The notes: generated from the sequence alone by a model not told the origin. A DNA stretch of 64,000 nucleotides from Verrucomicrobium sp. BvORR106 (GCF_000739655.1 NZ_BATR01000164.1:124001-188000), one strand, 5' to 3'. Positions 37,633-46,593 are shown, counted from the stretch's first letter. Made by a program: numbers and translations.

Positions 37633-38610
37633 CTACACCTTCACCGCACCCGGGGTGGCGGAACCCATCTCGAACATGAACCGCTGACCGCGGGAGATCT
37701 GGTCGTGGATGACATACCAGAGCAGGAAGGCCAGCACCAGGGACACCAGCTTGGCCTCCCAGTCGCGAGTAAACCAGAGTTTGATGCGAGCAACCGTGGC
37801 TTTGACGTCAGCGATGGTGACTCCCTCCTGTTTGCCAGGTGTAGCCTCCTCCTCATCGTCGTCGCCGAACATGAGGATCTGCTGGAGCCGGGTACGGAGT
37901 TCGTTGGCCTCCAGGTCATGCTCCAGCTTGCCTTTGTAGCAGAGGGAGAGCGACCCCGTTTCCTCACTCACCACCAGCGCGATGGCGTCCGTTTCCTCAG
38001 AGATGCCAATGCCGGCGCGATGGCGCAGCCCCACGCTGCGGTCGTTCAGATCCTTTTGAGTTACGGGGAAGACACACCCAGCAGCGATGATGCGGCCTTG
38101 ATCCACGATCATGCCACCGTCATGCAGAGGGGTCTTGGGATGGAAGATGGTCCCCACCAGTTCCAACGACATCTTGGAATCCATGCCTACGCCGCTCTCG
38201 GCATAGGGTTTGAGCTCAATGCCACGCTGGAGGGCGAAGAGCGCGCCACAACGCTTGTGGGACAAGCTCACCATGGCCTCGATCAACTGGTCCACACTGG
38301 CCTCTTCCGTCGCATTGAACGAGAAGAACCGGTGTGAGCCCAACTCGGCCAGCACGCGGCGCAGCTCTGGCTGAAAGAGCACGACCAGACCCACCGCCAA
38401 GAAGACGGAGAACCGCTCCAGCAGCCAGTTCATGACCTGAAGCTCCAGCAACTGGGAAATCAGCGTCAGTCCGAGAAGCAGGACGAGCAGGCCGGTGAGG
38501 ATGCGGGCGCCACGGGTAGCACGCAGGAACCTGTAACCATGATAAAGCAAGACGGCGAGAATCAGAATCTCCACCCCGTCTCTCCAGTGATCCTGGATGA
38601 AATTCCACAT
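37633..38610 (-). CDS. cdaA: Diadenylate cyclase, CdaA type
   Basis: A 325-residue membrane enzyme making cyclic di-AMP from two ATP. Three N-terminal membrane segments (about 15-77) are followed by the DAC domain (about 95-245). The aspartate motif reads PLHDGGMIV (D164), with DGG where DGA is usual, and GLRHRAGIG carries R196-H197-R198. After an acidic linker (DDDEEEATPG) there is an extra C-terminal membrane segment, WEAKLVSLVLAFLLWYVI, that resembles the first membrane helix of the CdaA regulator YbbR/CdaR. No separate ybbR or glmM lies nearby. It converges with the AsmA-like gene. Confidence 0.93.
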   Translation of the reverse strand: MWNFIQDHWRDGVEILILAVLLYHGYRFLRATRGARILTGLLVLLLGLTLISQLLELQVMNWLLERFSVFLAVGLVVLFQPELRRVLAELGSHRFFSFNATEEASVDQLIEAMVSLSHKRCGALFALQRGIELKPYAESGVGMDSKMSLELVGTIFHPKTPLHDGGMIVDQGRIIAAGCVFPVTQKDLNDRSVGLRHRAGIGISEETDAIALVVSEETGSLSLCYKGKLEHDLEANELRTRLQQILMFGDDDEEEATPGKQEGVTIADVKATVARIKLWFTRDWEAKLVSLVLAFLLWYVIHDQISRGQRFMFEMGSATPGAVKV

Positions 38611-38667
38611 GGTTGGCGGAAACTAATGTGCAGCCCCGTCCGGCGCAAATGATTTGCTGCCAGCGTC

Positions 38668-39492
38668 CTACGGCAAAACGCAGCGGTACCCATGCTGCCG
38701 CAGCCAGGTGAGGAGTTTCTCCAGCACCTGAGGGGCCAGTCGCCCTCCTTGCCCGTCATCCCGCCCCTCATGCATGAGAAGAATGGCTCCCGGCTTCACC
38801 CCCGCGATCAGTCGGCTTAGGATGGCTTCCTGGTCCTTGATGACGCCATCCCGCCCCCGGCTGCTCCATCCCGCGAGACGCAAGCCCTGTCTCTCCACCT
38901 CAGCCTGGACCAGAGGATTTTTGAAACCTGCGGGAGCGCGGAACCAGCGCGGAGCTTCCCCACCCGACAGCTCCCCCAGCACATCCTGGCATGCCCCTAC
39001 CTCGCGGGACACTGAGGAGGGCCCGAATGCCCAGAACCAGAACTGCACGTGATTCAGGGTATGGTTTCCCACGGTATGCCCCCGCCGCAGGACCTCACCC
39101 ACCAGCTCAGGATGCTGGCGCGCCCGGGCACCGATGAAAAAGAAGGTGGCCCGGGCTCCAAATTGATCGAGCAGATCCAGCAACAGGGGTGTGTCCACAG
39201 GATCAGGGCCGTCATCGATGGTCAGCCACACTTCCTTGGCCTCCTCGTCATACGGCCGCTCATGCTGGCCATCTCGCGCTTCCTTCAAGGTGCAGACCAC
39301 CTCCCCCAGCCAGTCGCAGGCAGGCCAGAGCGTGGGTACCAGCCAGAGGGCATGCGCACTCATCAGGATGGCCAGCGCCAGCCAGCCCTGCCCGCGCAGG
39401 AGCAAGACCAGAGCCACCACAGGAGCCACTGCATTCCAAAGGATGACTCCCCGTCGAAACTGACGCCGCAAATTCTTCACCACCTCTACCAT
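38668..39492 (-). CDS. Membrane-anchored polysaccharide deacetylase
   Basis: A 274-residue NodB-type enzyme behind one or two N-terminal membrane segments (about residues 17-60). The catalytic motifs are visible: LTIDDGPD (catalytic base and metal aspartate), ATFFFIG, the metal histidines in GNHTLNH, RAPAGFKNP, and ILLMHEGRD near the end. It removes N-acetyl groups from a peptidoglycan or other amino-sugar glycan at the outside face of the inner membrane. It lies 57 bp downstream of the cdaA start on the same strand, with its own promoter likely upstream. Confidence 0.9.
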   Translation of the reverse strand: MVEVVKNLRRQFRRGVILWNAVAPVVALVLLLRGQGWLALAILMSAHALWLVPTLWPACDWLGEVVCTLKEARDGQHERPYDEEAKEVWLTIDDGPDPVDTPLLLDLLDQFGARATFFFIGARARQHPELVGEVLRRGHTVGNHTLNHVQFWFWAFGPSSVSREVGACQDVLGELSGGEAPRWFRAPAGFKNPLVQAEVERQGLRLAGWSSRGRDGVIKDQEAILSRLIAGVKPGAILLMHEGRDDGQGGRLAPQVLEKLLTWLRQHGYRCVLP

Positions 39493-39588
39493 GCCTCCTG
39501 CTGAGTCGCATCACAAGCAGCGGCTTGCACCAAAACTGGGCCAAAACAATTCGTCGCCATCACCCGCGACAAATGCTACCCATTTCCC

Positions 39589-39837
39589 ATGAGCTTGTTC
39601 GTCGTCTATCTGAGCACCCAAGAGCAGCCGAAGATCCTTCGCGCTTTGAAGGCGGTGCCGGAAGAGGACCGCTTTGAGTTCATCGTCGAGGCAGGCGAAA
39701 ACGTGGTGCTGCCCAAGTCAGACATCATCTGCTGGGAGGAGTACGCGGAGGGACAAACTGCCGCCATCCTCTCCCGCGAGGCGATGCTCGCCAAGCGGGC
39801 ACTGGCCATGCGCCACGACGAGGAAGAGGATCTCTAG
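39589..39837 (+). CDS. Small acidic protein of unknown function
   Basis: An 82-residue soluble protein with no signal or membrane segment. It starts with a beta strand and helix (MSLFVVYLSTQEQPKILRAL) and ends with an acidic tail DEEEDL. No named motif is recognised. It is isolated between the divergent deacetylase and the convergent vWA gene. Confidence 0.6.
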   Translation: MSLFVVYLSTQEQPKILRALKAVPEEDRFEFIVEAGENVVLPKSDIICWEEYAEGQTAAILSREAMLAKRALAMRHDEEEDL

Positions 39838-39864
39838 CCCGGATCGTGGCGCTTATCGATCAGC

Positions 39865-41184
39865 CTACGACTTCTTGGGCTGTTCCTTCACGACCTCCCC
39901 GCCGGAGGGCAGGCAGATCTTGTCGCGCACCTGCTCGAATGAGCGTCCCTGGCCCGAGGCGTGGATGAAGAGCTTCTGCTGACGGCGCTTCAAGTTCTTC
40001 AGCACGGCTTCCATCTGCTCGTCGTCCACCTCGTCCTGAAAGTCTGAGAACCAGTACAACGCATCCGCATCGCGCACTTCACGGATCAACAGGGAGACCC
40101 AGGCATACTGAATGCCCTGGCTCTTGATGAAATAGGTTTCGCCCCGAGTCGCCAGCACATCGTAAACTTCCTTTTCCGGGATCGGCTCAGGCTCGTCTTT
40201 CTTCTTGGGCGGCGGAGGCGGCATACCCGGCTTGGGAGCGGGCTGGTGACTCTTCCGCCAGAAGACCTCGAAGCTGCGCTCCTCATTCTTGGTGCTGGTG
40301 CGGGTGGACATGGCATCGTCATCCAGACGCACGCCCTTCTTCGGGCTCGCCACCCCGCAGCCGACATACAGCACGACCCGGCTGCCTGCCGCCACGCGAT
40401 CGAGCTCCTTGATGACCTTCGTCAGGTGCGGGGTCATGGAACCGGACACATCCATGATCACGGCAATCTTCCGGGCCTTGATGCTCTGACCGAACATGAT
40501 GATCGGCTTGAAGACGGCTCCGGAGTTGCCCCCCATCCCCTGCCCAGTGCCAAAGCCACCGCCAGCCCCGCTGCTGCCAAATCCTGCACTGCCCATGGTG
40601 CCTCCACCCATGATGCTGCTGAGCTCCGCCACGTCCATGGGCTCGGCCGGCATGTCCGGCAGGGCGATCGCGGCATTCGCGCTCGTGGAGACCACCTTCT
40701 GCATGGGCGTGCTCTTGTTCAGCAGGCTGCGCTTCTTCATCTGTACCGCCTTGGAGAGAGCCTGGTTGGCCTCCTGTCCCTGCTTGCTGCCCCCGCCGGG
40801 AAGGAAGTCCACTCTCTTCTCAGACTGGACGATGGTGGTGACCATGAGTGCCGCCACGGCCAAGATGCCGACGTGAATGAGAATACTGAGGATGAGCGAG
40901 CCCCCTCCCACCTTCCGCCAGGAGTTGTAAAAGAAACCCCGCCTGGGTGCCGGTGGCACCGATGTTGAGAGCAACAACGGACCGTGGTCCACGGAAACAA
41001 CCACCGGCTGCACGGCAGGAGCAGCAGGCACAGGCATCGGGGCCGCCGGAGGGCTGGCGGTTTGCACCGGCTGGGAGGCTGTCCCGGGCTGCACGCCGGA
41101 GAGGCTCCCCTGGATGACGATCGGGGGCACTGGACCGGAGGCGGAGGGCCGTACGGGCGACGAGTTTGATTTGTCTGGATTCAT
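39865..41184 (-). CDS. vWA-like membrane protein with TonB-type N-terminus
   Basis: A 439-residue protein starting at 41184. The first 90 residues are proline-rich. One membrane segment (about 96-122, ILIHVGILAVAALMVTTI) comes after RKVGGGS, an arrangement seen in TonB-like and ExbB-linked proteins. A glycine-rich stretch precedes a von Willebrand A-like domain whose metal site reads DVSGSM near residue 243, followed by WFSDFQDEVDDEQ. Verrucomicrobial relatives often stand beside ExbB/ExbD genes, but none is here. It may sense or assemble something at the inner membrane. A short proline/lysine loop (PPPPPKKKDEPEPIPE) interrupts the A domain. Confidence 0.75.
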   Translation of the reverse strand: MNPDKSNSSPVRPSASGPVPPIVIQGSLSGVQPGTASQPVQTASPPAAPMPVPAAPAVQPVVVSVDHGPLLLSTSVPPAPRRGFFYNSWRKVGGGSLILSILIHVGILAVAALMVTTIVQSEKRVDFLPGGGSKQGQEANQALSKAVQMKKRSLLNKSTPMQKVVSTSANAAIALPDMPAEPMDVAELSSIMGGGTMGSAGFGSSGAGGGFGTGQGMGGNSGAVFKPIIMFGQSIKARKIAVIMDVSGSMTPHLTKVIKELDRVAAGSRVVLYVGCGVASPKKGVRLDDDAMSTRTSTKNEERSFEVFWRKSHQPAPKPGMPPPPPKKKDEPEPIPEKEVYDVLATRGETYFIKSQGIQYAWVSLLIREVRDADALYWFSDFQDEVDDEQMEAVLKNLKRRQQKLFIHASGQGRSFEQVRDKICLPSGGEVVKEQPKKS

Positions 41185-41300
41185 GGAGGCGGTGTGGAGC
41201 GGAAGGCACAACACTCCTGGCAAACCACGTCGCCACGCCAGGAGATGGCTGAATAATGCAAATTCTATTCCAACCCAGATCTAACGTCCATGACAAGCTC

Positions 41301-41367
41301 ATTGTTAGGCGTTTACAACCATACAATAACCTAACTAATGGACACTATTTATCCACTATCATTGTCC
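41301..41367. promoter_or_regulatory. AT-rich upstream region with two inverted repeats
   Basis: Within an AT-rich stretch (about 41250-41395) that stands out from the GC-rich surroundings lie GTTAGG (41304-41309) with CCTAAC (41330-41335) and GGACA (41340-41344) with TGTCC (41363-41367). This is upstream of the vWA gene and downstream of topoisomerase IB, so it most likely contains the vWA promoter and operator sites. Confidence 0.4.
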
Positions 41368-41391
41368 GATTGATACTAAAATATCCATTCG

Positions 41392-42483
41392 CTACCGACG
41401 GGGCTTTTTTCCGCTCTTCAGGCGCCGCTGCAAAAGCACGACCACTGCTGCCTCTTCCGGGCGCATTCGACGCAGCGAGGCATCAATGCCCTCCCGGATG
41501 CGCTGCGATACTGTGGAAATGGTGGCCCCGCTGAGATAGGAGTCCAGAATGCCGGGATGGATATAACACTTCCGGCACACCGCAGGAGTATTTCCCAGCA
41601 TGGCGGCGACGGATTCCACCGCGGTGAGGATGTTCTTCTTCACCTGAGCCTCTGAGGTGCAGGCCTCCATTTCCCGGAGGGCGATGGCGGCCAGGACCGT
41701 GCCGGCCCAGGTGCGGAAGTCCTTGGCCGTGTATTCTCCTCCAGTGATCTGGCGCAGGTAGTCGTTGACCTCCTGAGATCCTACGTCCACCACCGCGCCG
41801 TCCTCGCCCTCGTACGCGAAGAGCTCCTGCCCCGGCATCTCCTGGCAGCGACTGACCACAGCGGCCAGCCGACGATCTTGGAGTGTTATGTCATGAACCC
41901 TGCCGCTCTTGCCACGGAATTTGAAAGTGATCTGCCCGCCTTTCACCTTTGCATGGCCGTTGCGCATCGTCGTGAGGCCGTAGGATTTATTGGTGCGGGC
42001 GTATTCATCGTTGCCAATGCGAATCAGCGTGGTCTCCAGCAGCTTCACCACTGCCGCCAGCACCTTGTTCCTGGGCATGCCGCTTGAGGCGAGATCTCGC
42101 CCGACCCGACGGCGGATCTTCGGCAGCATCCGGGCAAATCCCAGCACATGGCTGAACTTGTTGTCGTCCCGGTGGCGTCGCCATTCATGGTGGTAGCGGT
42201 ACTGCTTGCGCTGACGCAGGTCCCGCCCGGTGGCCTGGAGGTGGCCGTTCGCGGTGGGACAGATCCAGACGTCGGTCCAGGCTGGAGGAATGACCAGCGA
42301 CTTGATGCGCCCCAGAGTCGTGGCATCGGTGACACGCCGCCCCTTCGCGTCCTTATAATCGAAGCCGTCTCCCTTTCGGTGGCGGCTGATCCCGGGGCGG
42401 TTGTCACTGGTGTAGCGCAGCCCTGCCGCGTCGGCAGCGCGGAGATTCTCAGCCGTTGGGGCATCGAGCACGGCGTGTTTCAT
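41392..42483 (-). CDS. DNA topoisomerase IB
   Basis: A 363-residue type IB enzyme of the poxvirus-like bacterial family, which relaxes supercoils through a 3'-phosphotyrosine link. It has the N-terminal GLRYTSDNRPGISR, then the active-site residues RIGNDEYARTNKSYGLTT, FKFRGKSG, KDFRTWAGT, and the catalytic tyrosine in RKCYIHPGIL close to the C-terminus. The ATG at 42483 was chosen; the frame is open for 39 more codons but they hold no family motif. It ends in a basic tail (LKSGKKPRR). Confidence 0.92.
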   Translation of the reverse strand: MKHAVLDAPTAENLRAADAAGLRYTSDNRPGISRHRKGDGFDYKDAKGRRVTDATTLGRIKSLVIPPAWTDVWICPTANGHLQATGRDLRQRKQYRYHHEWRRHRDDNKFSHVLGFARMLPKIRRRVGRDLASSGMPRNKVLAAVVKLLETTLIRIGNDEYARTNKSYGLTTMRNGHAKVKGGQITFKFRGKSGRVHDITLQDRRLAAVVSRCQEMPGQELFAYEGEDGAVVDVGSQEVNDYLRQITGGEYTAKDFRTWAGTVLAAIALREMEACTSEAQVKKNILTAVESVAAMLGNTPAVCRKCYIHPGILDSYLSGATISTVSQRIREGIDASLRRMRPEEAAVVVLLQRRLKSGKKPRR

Positions 42484-42675
42484 AGTGGGAAGGGTGGCAC
42501 ACACCACCACCTCCGATTCGCGGCACCATTTGCTTTCGGCGGTGTGCACCACGCGTCCCAAATCGGCGTCTGGAAGAATTTCAGAAAAGTTGTCCCGCAT
42601 GTCCTTCCCCCACCGGGCGGTTCGTCATTTCACTGAAGCACCCGGCCCCCAAACACAGGAGGGATCCACCTCAAC

Positions 42676-43500
42676 ATGAGCACCCGAAGCAACGACCTGC
42701 CCGCCCGCAACACCATCGCCATCCACCCTGAGCCGCGAAGGCACCGGGTGGTCTCCCGCCAGGCCTGGATTCAAGCTCGTCTGGCTCTGCTGGAAGAGGA
42801 GAAGGACCTCACCCATCGGCGGGATCGGCTAAATGCCAAGCGCCGGGAACTGCCCTGGGTGCGGGTGGAGAAGTCCTATGTCTTTGAAGGTCCCCAGGGC
42901 AGGCTGACACTCGCTGATCTTTTTGACGGGCGCAGCCAGCTCATCGTGCAACACTTCATGTTGGGCCCCGGCTGGGTGGAGGGCTGTGTGGGATGTTCCT
43001 TCCTGTCCGACCACATTGAGGGAGCCCGCGTGCATCTGGAAAACCACGGGGTCACCGTCGCGGCCATCTCCAGAGCCCCGTGGTCGGAGATCGCCCCGTT
43101 CAAGGCCCGCATGGGCTGGCAGTTCCCGTGGGTCTCCTCCTGCCACAGCGATTTCAACTTCGACTACCACGTCTCCTATACCGCCGAGGACCGTGCCCGG
43201 GGCGTGGTGGAGTACAACTACCAAACCTCCCCGTACATGATCGAGGAACTGGGGGGCACCAGCGTGTTCTACAAGGGCCCGGACCATGTGGTGTACCACA
43301 CCTACTCATGCTTTGCGCGGGGCGACGAGCTCCTGCTCAACACCTACAATTTCCTGGACCTCACCCCGCTGGGACGCAATGAAAACGGCCCCTCGTTCGA
43401 CCTCACCGACTGGGTGCGCCACCACGATCGGTACGAGGAAACTCACCACGGCGCAGATTGCGCCTGCGGCGGCAACCGCCCCGGGAGGACACCATCATGA
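42676..43500 (+). CDS. DUF899 thioredoxin-like protein
   Basis: A 274-residue member of the DUF899 family, a thioredoxin-fold group sometimes described as predicted dithiol-disulfide oxidoreductases. Clear landmarks are RVEKSYVFEGP, the QHFMLGPGWVEGCVGCSFLSDH block carrying the CxxC pair, and the C-terminal TYNFLDLTPLGRNE. The C-terminus carries CACGG. It overlaps the MerC-like gene by four bases (ATGA), and the two proteins may work together with the thiol. Confidence 0.9.
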   Translation: MSTRSNDLPARNTIAIHPEPRRHRVVSRQAWIQARLALLEEEKDLTHRRDRLNAKRRELPWVRVEKSYVFEGPQGRLTLADLFDGRSQLIVQHFMLGPGWVEGCVGCSFLSDHIEGARVHLENHGVTVAAISRAPWSEIAPFKARMGWQFPWVSSCHSDFNFDYHVSYTAEDRARGVVEYNYQTSPYMIEELGGTSVFYKGPDHVVYHTYSCFARGDELLLNTYNFLDLTPLGRNENGPSFDLTDWVRHHDRYEETHHGADCACGGNRPGRTPS

Positions 43501-43949
43501 ACACCCCTGATGTCAGCCCCCGGCCCGCCCCCCGGGGATTGCGAGCCCTGGGTTGGGTGGGCCCGGGGGCCCTCCTCATCCTCATGCCCAAGTGCCCGGC
43601 CTGCATGGCCGGCTACATTGCGGTGCTGACCGGTCTGGGGGTCTCACTCTCCACCGCGGCCCTGGTCAGATACGGTCTGATGACCCTTTGCGTGTTGGCA
43701 CTGGTCTATCTGGTGATCAAGCGGGTCCGCCAGCTCTCCCACCGACGACGCCCCCACCTGCTGTACGGGTTGAATTCACTCGCCCGCCGATCCAGAATAT
43801 CTCAACTTCCTCAGCGAGACACCGAAGTAGTCAGCGTCCTCCATCCCCTTTCTCTCGAATCCTATGAACTCCAACTCTCCCGTCCACAACGAATCCCAGT
43901 ACCTGCTCCTCTTTCGCGGCACGCATTGGGACAAAGGCCTGGCTCCTGA
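43497..43949 (+). CDS. MerC-like small membrane protein with CPxC motif
   Basis: A protein of up to 150 residues. Two membrane segments flank MPKCPACMAGY, a cysteine pair typical of small metal- or thiol-handling membrane proteins, and it starts in the stop codon of the DUF899 gene. From about residue 85 the sequence becomes basic and low in similarity to anything, and its last 86 bp lie inside the start of the YCII gene in another frame. The C-terminal third may be an accidental run-on or the sign of a frameshift. Confidence 0.65.
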   Translation: MNTPDVSPRPAPRGLRALGWVGPGALLILMPKCPACMAGYIAVLTGLGVSLSTAALVRYGLMTLCVLALVYLVIKRVRQLSHRRRPHLLYGLNSLARRSRISQLPQRDTEVVSVLHPLSLESYELQLSRPQRIPVPAPLSRHALGQRPGS

Positions 43950-44295
43950 AGAACTCCAACGCGTGATGTCGGAGTGGATGGCCTGGTTTGACCGCATCTC
44001 CGCCTCGGGCAAGATGGTGGGGGCCAACCCTCTGCATCCGGAAGGGCGCATCCTCACGGGAAAAAAAGGACGCCAGATCGCAGACGGCCCATTTGCGGAG
44101 TCCAAGGAGACCATTGCAGGTTATTTCCTCATCAGCGTGGACACCCTGGAGGAGGCGGTGGCCCTGGGCCAGCAGTGCCCGGCACTGGAATACGGCATGC
44201 AGGTAGAGGTGCGCCCAGTCGCCGCAGCCTGCCCGCCAAGCATCGTCGCTAAGGAGTACGCGGAAGCCGCCGCCGCAGCCGCCGCGGGTGCCTGA
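43864..44295 (+). CDS. YCII-related (DGPF) protein
   Basis: A 143-residue protein of the YCII/DGPF family: QYLLLFRG near the start, GKMVGANPL, and the motif that names the family, ADGPFAESKETIAGYFLI. The C-terminal tail is an alanine-rich stretch. Its gene is 30 bp before the ECF sigma factor gene, and DGPF proteins are the standard partners of group ECF42 sigma factors, so the two almost certainly belong together. Its own function is unknown. Confidence 0.93.
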   Translation: MNSNSPVHNESQYLLLFRGTHWDKGLAPEELQRVMSEWMAWFDRISASGKMVGANPLHPEGRILTGKKGRQIADGPFAESKETIAGYFLISVDTLEEAVALGQQCPALEYGMQVEVRPVAAACPPSIVAKEYAEAAAAAAAGA

Positions 44296-44325
44296 ATCGA
44301 TTGACCCTTCTTCAGCAGCCCCGTC

Positions 44326-45660
44326 ATGCAATTGACCCGTCACACCGACGAGCCGGATCCGGACCAGGAGCCACTGCCGGACAGCCCGCCGCCGCGGGAG
44401 ATCCCCCGGCTGGCGGAGCACCTCTTCCGTCGGGAGTCCGGACGTCTGGTCTCCATGCTCACGGGCATCTTCGGGGTGGAGCATCTGCAGCTGGCGGAGG
44501 ACGTCGTCCAGGAGGCCCTGGCCCGCGCCCTGCGCACCTGGCCCTATTACGGTGTGCCCTCGAACCCCACGGCCTGGCTCATGCAGACCGCCAAGCACCT
44601 GGCCCTGGACGTGGTGCGGCGGAACAAGATGGCGGCAGACAAACAGCCGCAGATCATCGCGGCCACGGACCTGTGGTCTGGCGGCAACTCAGAGGAGACG
44701 CCGCCGATGTTCGAAGACGAGATCAAGGATCAGGTGCTGCGCCTCATGTTCGTGTGCTGCCACCCTGAGATCCCCGCAGACGCCCAGGCGGCCCTCGCGC
44801 TGAAAACGCTCTGCGGATTCGGCGTGACGGAGATCGCCCGAGCCTTCCTGGCCTCAGACGCCGCCATCGCCAAGCGTCTCACCCGAGCCCGACAGCTCAT
44901 CCAGGATCTGAAGATCCCTTTTGAGATCCCTTCCGGGCAGGAGCTCAAACCGCGCCTGGACGGCGTCATGCAGATCCTGTACCTCCTGTTCAACGAGGGA
45001 TACAAAGCCTCCAGTGGCGAGCATCTCGTGCGGGAGGACCTCTGCAATGAGGCCATCCGTCTGACCAGCCTCCTCGCGGGTCACCCATCCGCCAATCTCC
45101 CGCGCACTCATGCGCTGCTCTCCCTCATGTTGCTGACCACCGCCCGACTCTCTGCCCGCCTGGACGGAGCCGGAAACATCCTGCGTCTGCAGGAGCAGAA
45201 TCGCGCCACTTGGGACCAGATGATGATCGCCCGGGGCCTGGTGCACCTGTCCCGGTCTGCCTCTGGCACGGAGTTGAGCGAGTACCATCTGCAGGCTGGC
45301 ATCGCCGCCTGTCACGCCACAGCCAGAGACTTCTCATCCACCGACTGGATCCGCATCCTGGATCACTACGACCGCTGGGTGGCCATGAGCGACTCCCCGA
45401 TTGTTGCCTTGAACCGCGCGGTGGCGGTGGCTCATGTGGACGGCCCGGCTGAAGGGCTCCGGGCGGTGCAGCAGATGAAACACCGGGACCAGCTCGACTC
45501 CTACTTTCTGCTGGATGCCGTGCTGGGTGACCTCGAGTACCAGCTGGGCCGCACGCAGGCGGCTGCCGGACACTTCCGCCGAGCACTGGACAAGGCGGAC
45601 CTGCCCTCAGAAAGGGAGTTCATCTCCCGCAGGCTCCGGGAGTGCGGCGTGGGAGCGTGA
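44326..45660 (+). CDS. ECF42-type RNA polymerase sigma factor with C-terminal TPR-like extension
   Basis: A 444-residue sigma factor. The sigma-2 region includes LQLAEDVVQEALARALRTWP, and the sigma-4 helix-turn-helix lies at VTEIARAFLASDAAIAKRLTRARQ. The remaining 250 residues form a helical extension with YLLFNEGYKASSG and HYDRWVAMSDSPIVALNRAVAVAH, the TPR-like part that in the ECF42 group replaces a separate anti-sigma factor. No anti-sigma gene is present. It probably regulates the YCII gene and perhaps the DUF899 and MerC-like genes. Confidence 0.93.
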   Translation: MQLTRHTDEPDPDQEPLPDSPPPREIPRLAEHLFRRESGRLVSMLTGIFGVEHLQLAEDVVQEALARALRTWPYYGVPSNPTAWLMQTAKHLALDVVRRNKMAADKQPQIIAATDLWSGGNSEETPPMFEDEIKDQVLRLMFVCCHPEIPADAQAALALKTLCGFGVTEIARAFLASDAAIAKRLTRARQLIQDLKIPFEIPSGQELKPRLDGVMQILYLLFNEGYKASSGEHLVREDLCNEAIRLTSLLAGHPSANLPRTHALLSLMLLTTARLSARLDGAGNILRLQEQNRATWDQMMIARGLVHLSRSASGTELSEYHLQAGIAACHATARDFSSTDWIRILDHYDRWVAMSDSPIVALNRAVAVAHVDGPAEGLRAVQQMKHRDQLDSYFLLDAVLGDLEYQLGRTQAAAGHFRRALDKADLPSEREFISRRLRECGVGA

Positions 45661-45661
45661 A

Positions 45662-46588
45662 CTAGACGCCCATCCCGCTCTTCAGCACCGCCGCCAGCTC
45701 GCGGATGCGTGACTCCTCGATCCCGCGACGTTGCATCTGCCGCTCACTCCAGTGCAGCACCAGGGTGCGAACGTGGGGCTGCAGGAAGGCCATGGGCAGA
45801 AGTTGAAAGCGCCGAGGATCCAGCCGGGTGGTGAAAAACTCCGGTAGAATCCCCGCACAACAACCGCTCTCCACCACGGCCCGGACTTGCAGGAAAGACT
45901 GGCAGGCCACGACCGGCTCCCAAGTGACCCCGCTCTCCAGCAGAGCCTCCGTCACCATGTGATGAAACGTGCCGCCCGCGACCTGAAGCGCCAGCGGCAA
46001 GCGGGCCGTGTCTTCCAATTGCGGGCGTTCCGGCAGTTTTGCCTTCCTGGCCAGCGCCACCGGCACCGCCAAGAGATAGCGGGCACGAGCCAGCTTCAGG
46101 CGCAACTGGTCTTCTGGCACCGCATTTTCGCGCACCAGGGCAAAGTCCAGCCGCCCGTCCCGCACCCGATTCACCAGTTCTGCGCTGCGCCAGGTCTCGA
46201 GATGGAGCCGGGCGTTCGGAAACTGTTTGAGGAGTTCCGGCATCCGCGGGCACACGAGCCATTCCATGAGGCTCGATGTGGTGCCGAATGAATACGTGCG
46301 CAACTGACCGGTCTGCTCCAGCCGAAAATCATCCAGCGCGTGAAGGTGCTGGCGGATCAGCGCCGCCAGGCGGAGCCCCTCGGCCGAGATGGCAATCGAC
46401 TTGCCCCGGCGATGAGTGAGCTCGACACCGAAGAAGGCCTCCAGGTCCCGGATCTGCCGGCTGAGCTGGCTCTGCTTTACCGGATCACCCGCCGCCGCCC
46501 GGCTGATATTGCCTGCCTCCGCCACACACAGAAACCCATGCAGGCGGTCGAGGGAGAGGCCGTGTCGGGAGAGCAAGTCTTCAAACAT
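45662..46588 (-). CDS. LysR family transcriptional regulator
   Basis: A 308-residue LysR-type regulator: winged helix-turn-helix at about residues 12-72 (LHGFLCVAEAGNISRAA, QSQLSRQIRDLEAFFGVEL) and a substrate-binding-like effector domain behind it. It ends one base after the sigma factor gene, converging with it. It is divergent from the metallophosphoesterase gene with only about 54 bp between them, so that gene is its most likely target. Confidence 0.93.
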   Translation of the reverse strand: MFEDLLSRHGLSLDRLHGFLCVAEAGNISRAAAGDPVKQSQLSRQIRDLEAFFGVELTHRRGKSIAISAEGLRLAALIRQHLHALDDFRLEQTGQLRTYSFGTTSSLMEWLVCPRMPELLKQFPNARLHLETWRSAELVNRVRDGRLDFALVRENAVPEDQLRLKLARARYLLAVPVALARKAKLPERPQLEDTARLPLALQVAGGTFHHMVTEALLESGVTWEPVVACQSFLQVRAVVESGCCAGILPEFFTTRLDPRRFQLLPMAFLQPHVRTLVLHWSERQMQRRGIEESRIRELAAVLKSGMGV

Positions 46589-46593
46589 GATCG

